From the NCBI GenBank assembly GCA_024679565.1, contig JAIBDD010000007.1, positions 1 to 64,000 of the forward strand: a stretch of DNA of 64,000 bases, written 5' to 3'. The DNA is from Bacteroidota bacterium (lineage in GTDB: Bacteria; Bacteroidota; Bacteroidia; NS11-12g; UBA9320). A program made the translations under genes and the position numbers. This document shows positions 62,750 to 64,000 of the stretch, in pieces. Below the pieces are notes generated by a model. The model ran no database searches, was not told the origin of the DNA, and was given only the letters and a program-made list of their open reading frames with translations. Numbering within the stretch: position 1 is the first letter of the stretch; every line of letters begins with the position of its first letter.

Positions 62750-63640
62750 ATGTCTTCCGACAGCCGTAACCTGCGTATTTCAGATCTAGAAATAGTAGAA
62801 TTTATCAATTGTTTTAGTGTCCTTGTAGTATTAGGCTCTGTATCTACGTCCTATTTCTTTGGCCAAATTTACAAAGCCCAATTGGGGTACTCTTTTTATT
62901 GGTTGTTGGCTTCTACCATTTGGATAATATACACCTTAGACCATGTGCTTGATGGATTGAAGCATAAGGAGCAATCTGTTTCCATACGTCATTACATACA
63001 TTTTAAATATAGAAAAACAATTCTTCCGACACTGGCCGCACTATCCATTTTTAACGCCTATATCGCATTTGTATTTTTACCTACGGCCTTGTTGAAAGCA
63101 GGGGTTGTATTGGCTTTTAGCGTGTTGGTTTATTTTTTGGTGGTGCATTTCCTAAAAACTAAAAACATCACGATTCCAAAGGAATTGATGGTTTCAGTAA
63201 TCGTTGCTTGCGGAATGGTCGTTTTACCTGGTGTAGCAGGGGATATGAAGTTCAACGGAGAAGCGATGTTGATGGTGCTGTCTTTATCGCTGGTTAACTT
63301 TACCAATCTACTACTTTTTTCGTATCACGATTATGCCAATGACATAAAAAACGGTTTGGAGTCGGCCGCTACTCAATGGGGCTTAGATCGAACTAGGGAA
63401 GTAATCATGTATGCACTGGCTAGCGCATTTATTTGTTTTACCATTTGGACATTCTTCATTGTCAGTCCAATCAAACTCCCGATAAGCATTGCCTTGCTCA
63501 TCATGTTCAATGTTCTTTTGGTTATTTATATTCAGGAAGACCGATTTGCAGAAGAGGAGAAATATCGATTCTGGGGCGATGTTATTTTTATAGTGCCAGG
63601 TCTTGTTTGGTTGCTATTTCAACAAACAAGTTTCTTCTAG
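62750..63640 (+). CDS. UbiA-superfamily-like membrane protein
   Basis: A 296-residue protein with about eight membrane helices. Two aspartate-containing motifs lie where UbiA prenyltransferases have them: IIYTLDHVLDGLKHKEQ near 63-80 and FSYHDYANDIKNGLESAATQ near 190-210. The pattern NxxxDxxxD is altered (TLDHVLDG), so enzymatic identity is uncertain. It starts five bases after the NifU-like gene and ends one base from galE on the other strand. Confidence 0.72.
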   Translation: MSSDSRNLRISDLEIVEFINCFSVLVVLGSVSTSYFFGQIYKAQLGYSFYWLLASTIWIIYTLDHVLDGLKHKEQSVSIRHYIHFKYRKTILPTLAALSIFNAYIAFVFLPTALLKAGVVLAFSVLVYFLVVHFLKTKNITIPKELMVSVIVACGMVVLPGVAGDMKFNGEAMLMVLSLSLVNFTNLLLFSYHDYANDIKNGLESAATQWGLDRTREVIMYALASAFICFTIWTFFIVSPIKLPISIALLIMFNVLLVIYIQEDRFAEEEKYRFWGDVIFIVPGLVWLLFQQTSFF

Positions 63641-63641
63641 A

Positions 63642-64000
63642 TTATAAAGTTTGTTGCCAAGCCCAGGCAGAACGCATCATTTCATCAAGCGTTATTTCCG
63701 TTTCCCAACCCAATACATGTTTAGCTTTTGAGGCATCAGCCCATATTTGCTCTACATCTCCTTGTCGACGAGGGCCATAGGTGTAATTCAATGTCAAGTC
63801 GTTAACACGTTCGAAGGTCTCGACTACTTCCTTAACCGATTGGCCAATACCCGTGCCTAAATTAAACACATCTAAAGATATTGAATTTGCGTTTGCATAA
63901 TCAATCGCCTTAACGTGCGCTTTTGCAAGGTCTACAACGTGAATAAAGTCTCTGATGTTAGTGCCGTCAGGGGTGTTGTAATCATTCCCGAAGATGGTCA
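63642..64000 (-). CDS. galE: UDP-glucose 4-epimerase, C-terminal part
   Basis: The gene runs off the right edge. The visible 119 or so residues read TIFGNDYNTPDGTNIRDFIH, VVDLAKAHVKAIDY, FNLGTGIGQSVKEVVETFER, YGPRRQGDVEQIWADASKA and LGWETEITLDEMMRSAWAWQ, the signature C-terminal half of GalE (GDYxTxDGTxxRDYIHVxDLA, RRxGD, LGW). The enzyme interconverts UDP-glucose and UDP-galactose. The N-terminal NAD-binding half lies outside. Confidence 0.95.
   Translation of the reverse strand, partial: TIFGNDYNTPDGTNIRDFIHVVDLAKAHVKAIDYANANSISLDVFNLGTGIGQSVKEVVETFERVNDLTLNYTYGPRRQGDVEQIWADASKAKHVLGWETEITLDEMMRSAWAWQQTL

Overview
The window is a gene-dense chromosomal stretch of a Bacteroidota bacterium, most likely a flavobacterial or cryomorph-like aerobe. 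The evidence for this is type IX secretion (T9SS) C-terminal domains on two proteins, the Bacteroidota promoter element TAnnTTTG in front of many genes, two periplasmic-propeller histidine kinases with a LytTR regulator, menaquinone genes, and many families typical of the phylum (DUF4349, DUF4846, DUF4197, DUF5723-like, DUF6787-like). No rRNA, tRNA, CRISPR array, insertion sequence, prophage or replication origin was found. Only one gap exceeds 300 bases (about 37509-37876).

Layout. 1-1250: 3' part of a T9SS-exported protein, with an odd repeat at its broken left end. 1255-4432 (minus): kbl-menA-menC, with menC frameshifted by a 44-bp direct/inverted duplication. 4679-7398: ftsH and a small membrane protein. 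7414-10814 (minus): radical SAM protein and penicillin-binding protein 1C. 10917-18855: orphan propeller kinase, Bax-inhibitor-like protein, solute-binding-like protein, DUF4349 lipoprotein, HerA-like ATPase, thymidine kinase. 19002-29694: a conserved Pro/Glu-rich protein, ComEC, lipoproteins, SRPBCC proteins, an outer-membrane protein with calcium-binding repeats, and two meta-cleavage-type catabolic enzymes. 29757-37011: RND efflux operon with a fumarylacetoacetase-family enzyme, then an AlkB-like monooxygenase. 37877-41536: propeller kinase plus LytTR regulator. 41538-43489: HIRAN protein, a small unknown and a divergent WYL regulator. 43538-50809: OmpA-domain protein and membrane-anchored HhH protein, PNGase F-like T9SS protein, LpxH, and two smaller genes. 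50890-59009: DUF3108 protein, membrane protein, ArsC-like protein, DUF4846 lipoprotein, NagZ/beta-lactamase fusion, DUF4197. 59058-64000: DUF3352-like protein, Mrp/ApbC with a NifU-like scaffold, UbiA-like membrane protein, partial galE.

Two points stand out. First, seven genes carry an exact TAnnTTTG box that ends only 3-6 nt before the most plausible start codon, which implies leaderless mRNAs and corrects several starts. Second, two sites in the first 2 kb share one rearrangement architecture (direct repeat, inverted copy, direct repeat), and each damages a reading frame. Convergent genes often end with zero gap or with overlapping stop codons. The best candidate for an undescribed system is the divergent WYL / HIRAN / small-unknown cassette, but its function cannot be shown from sequence alone.
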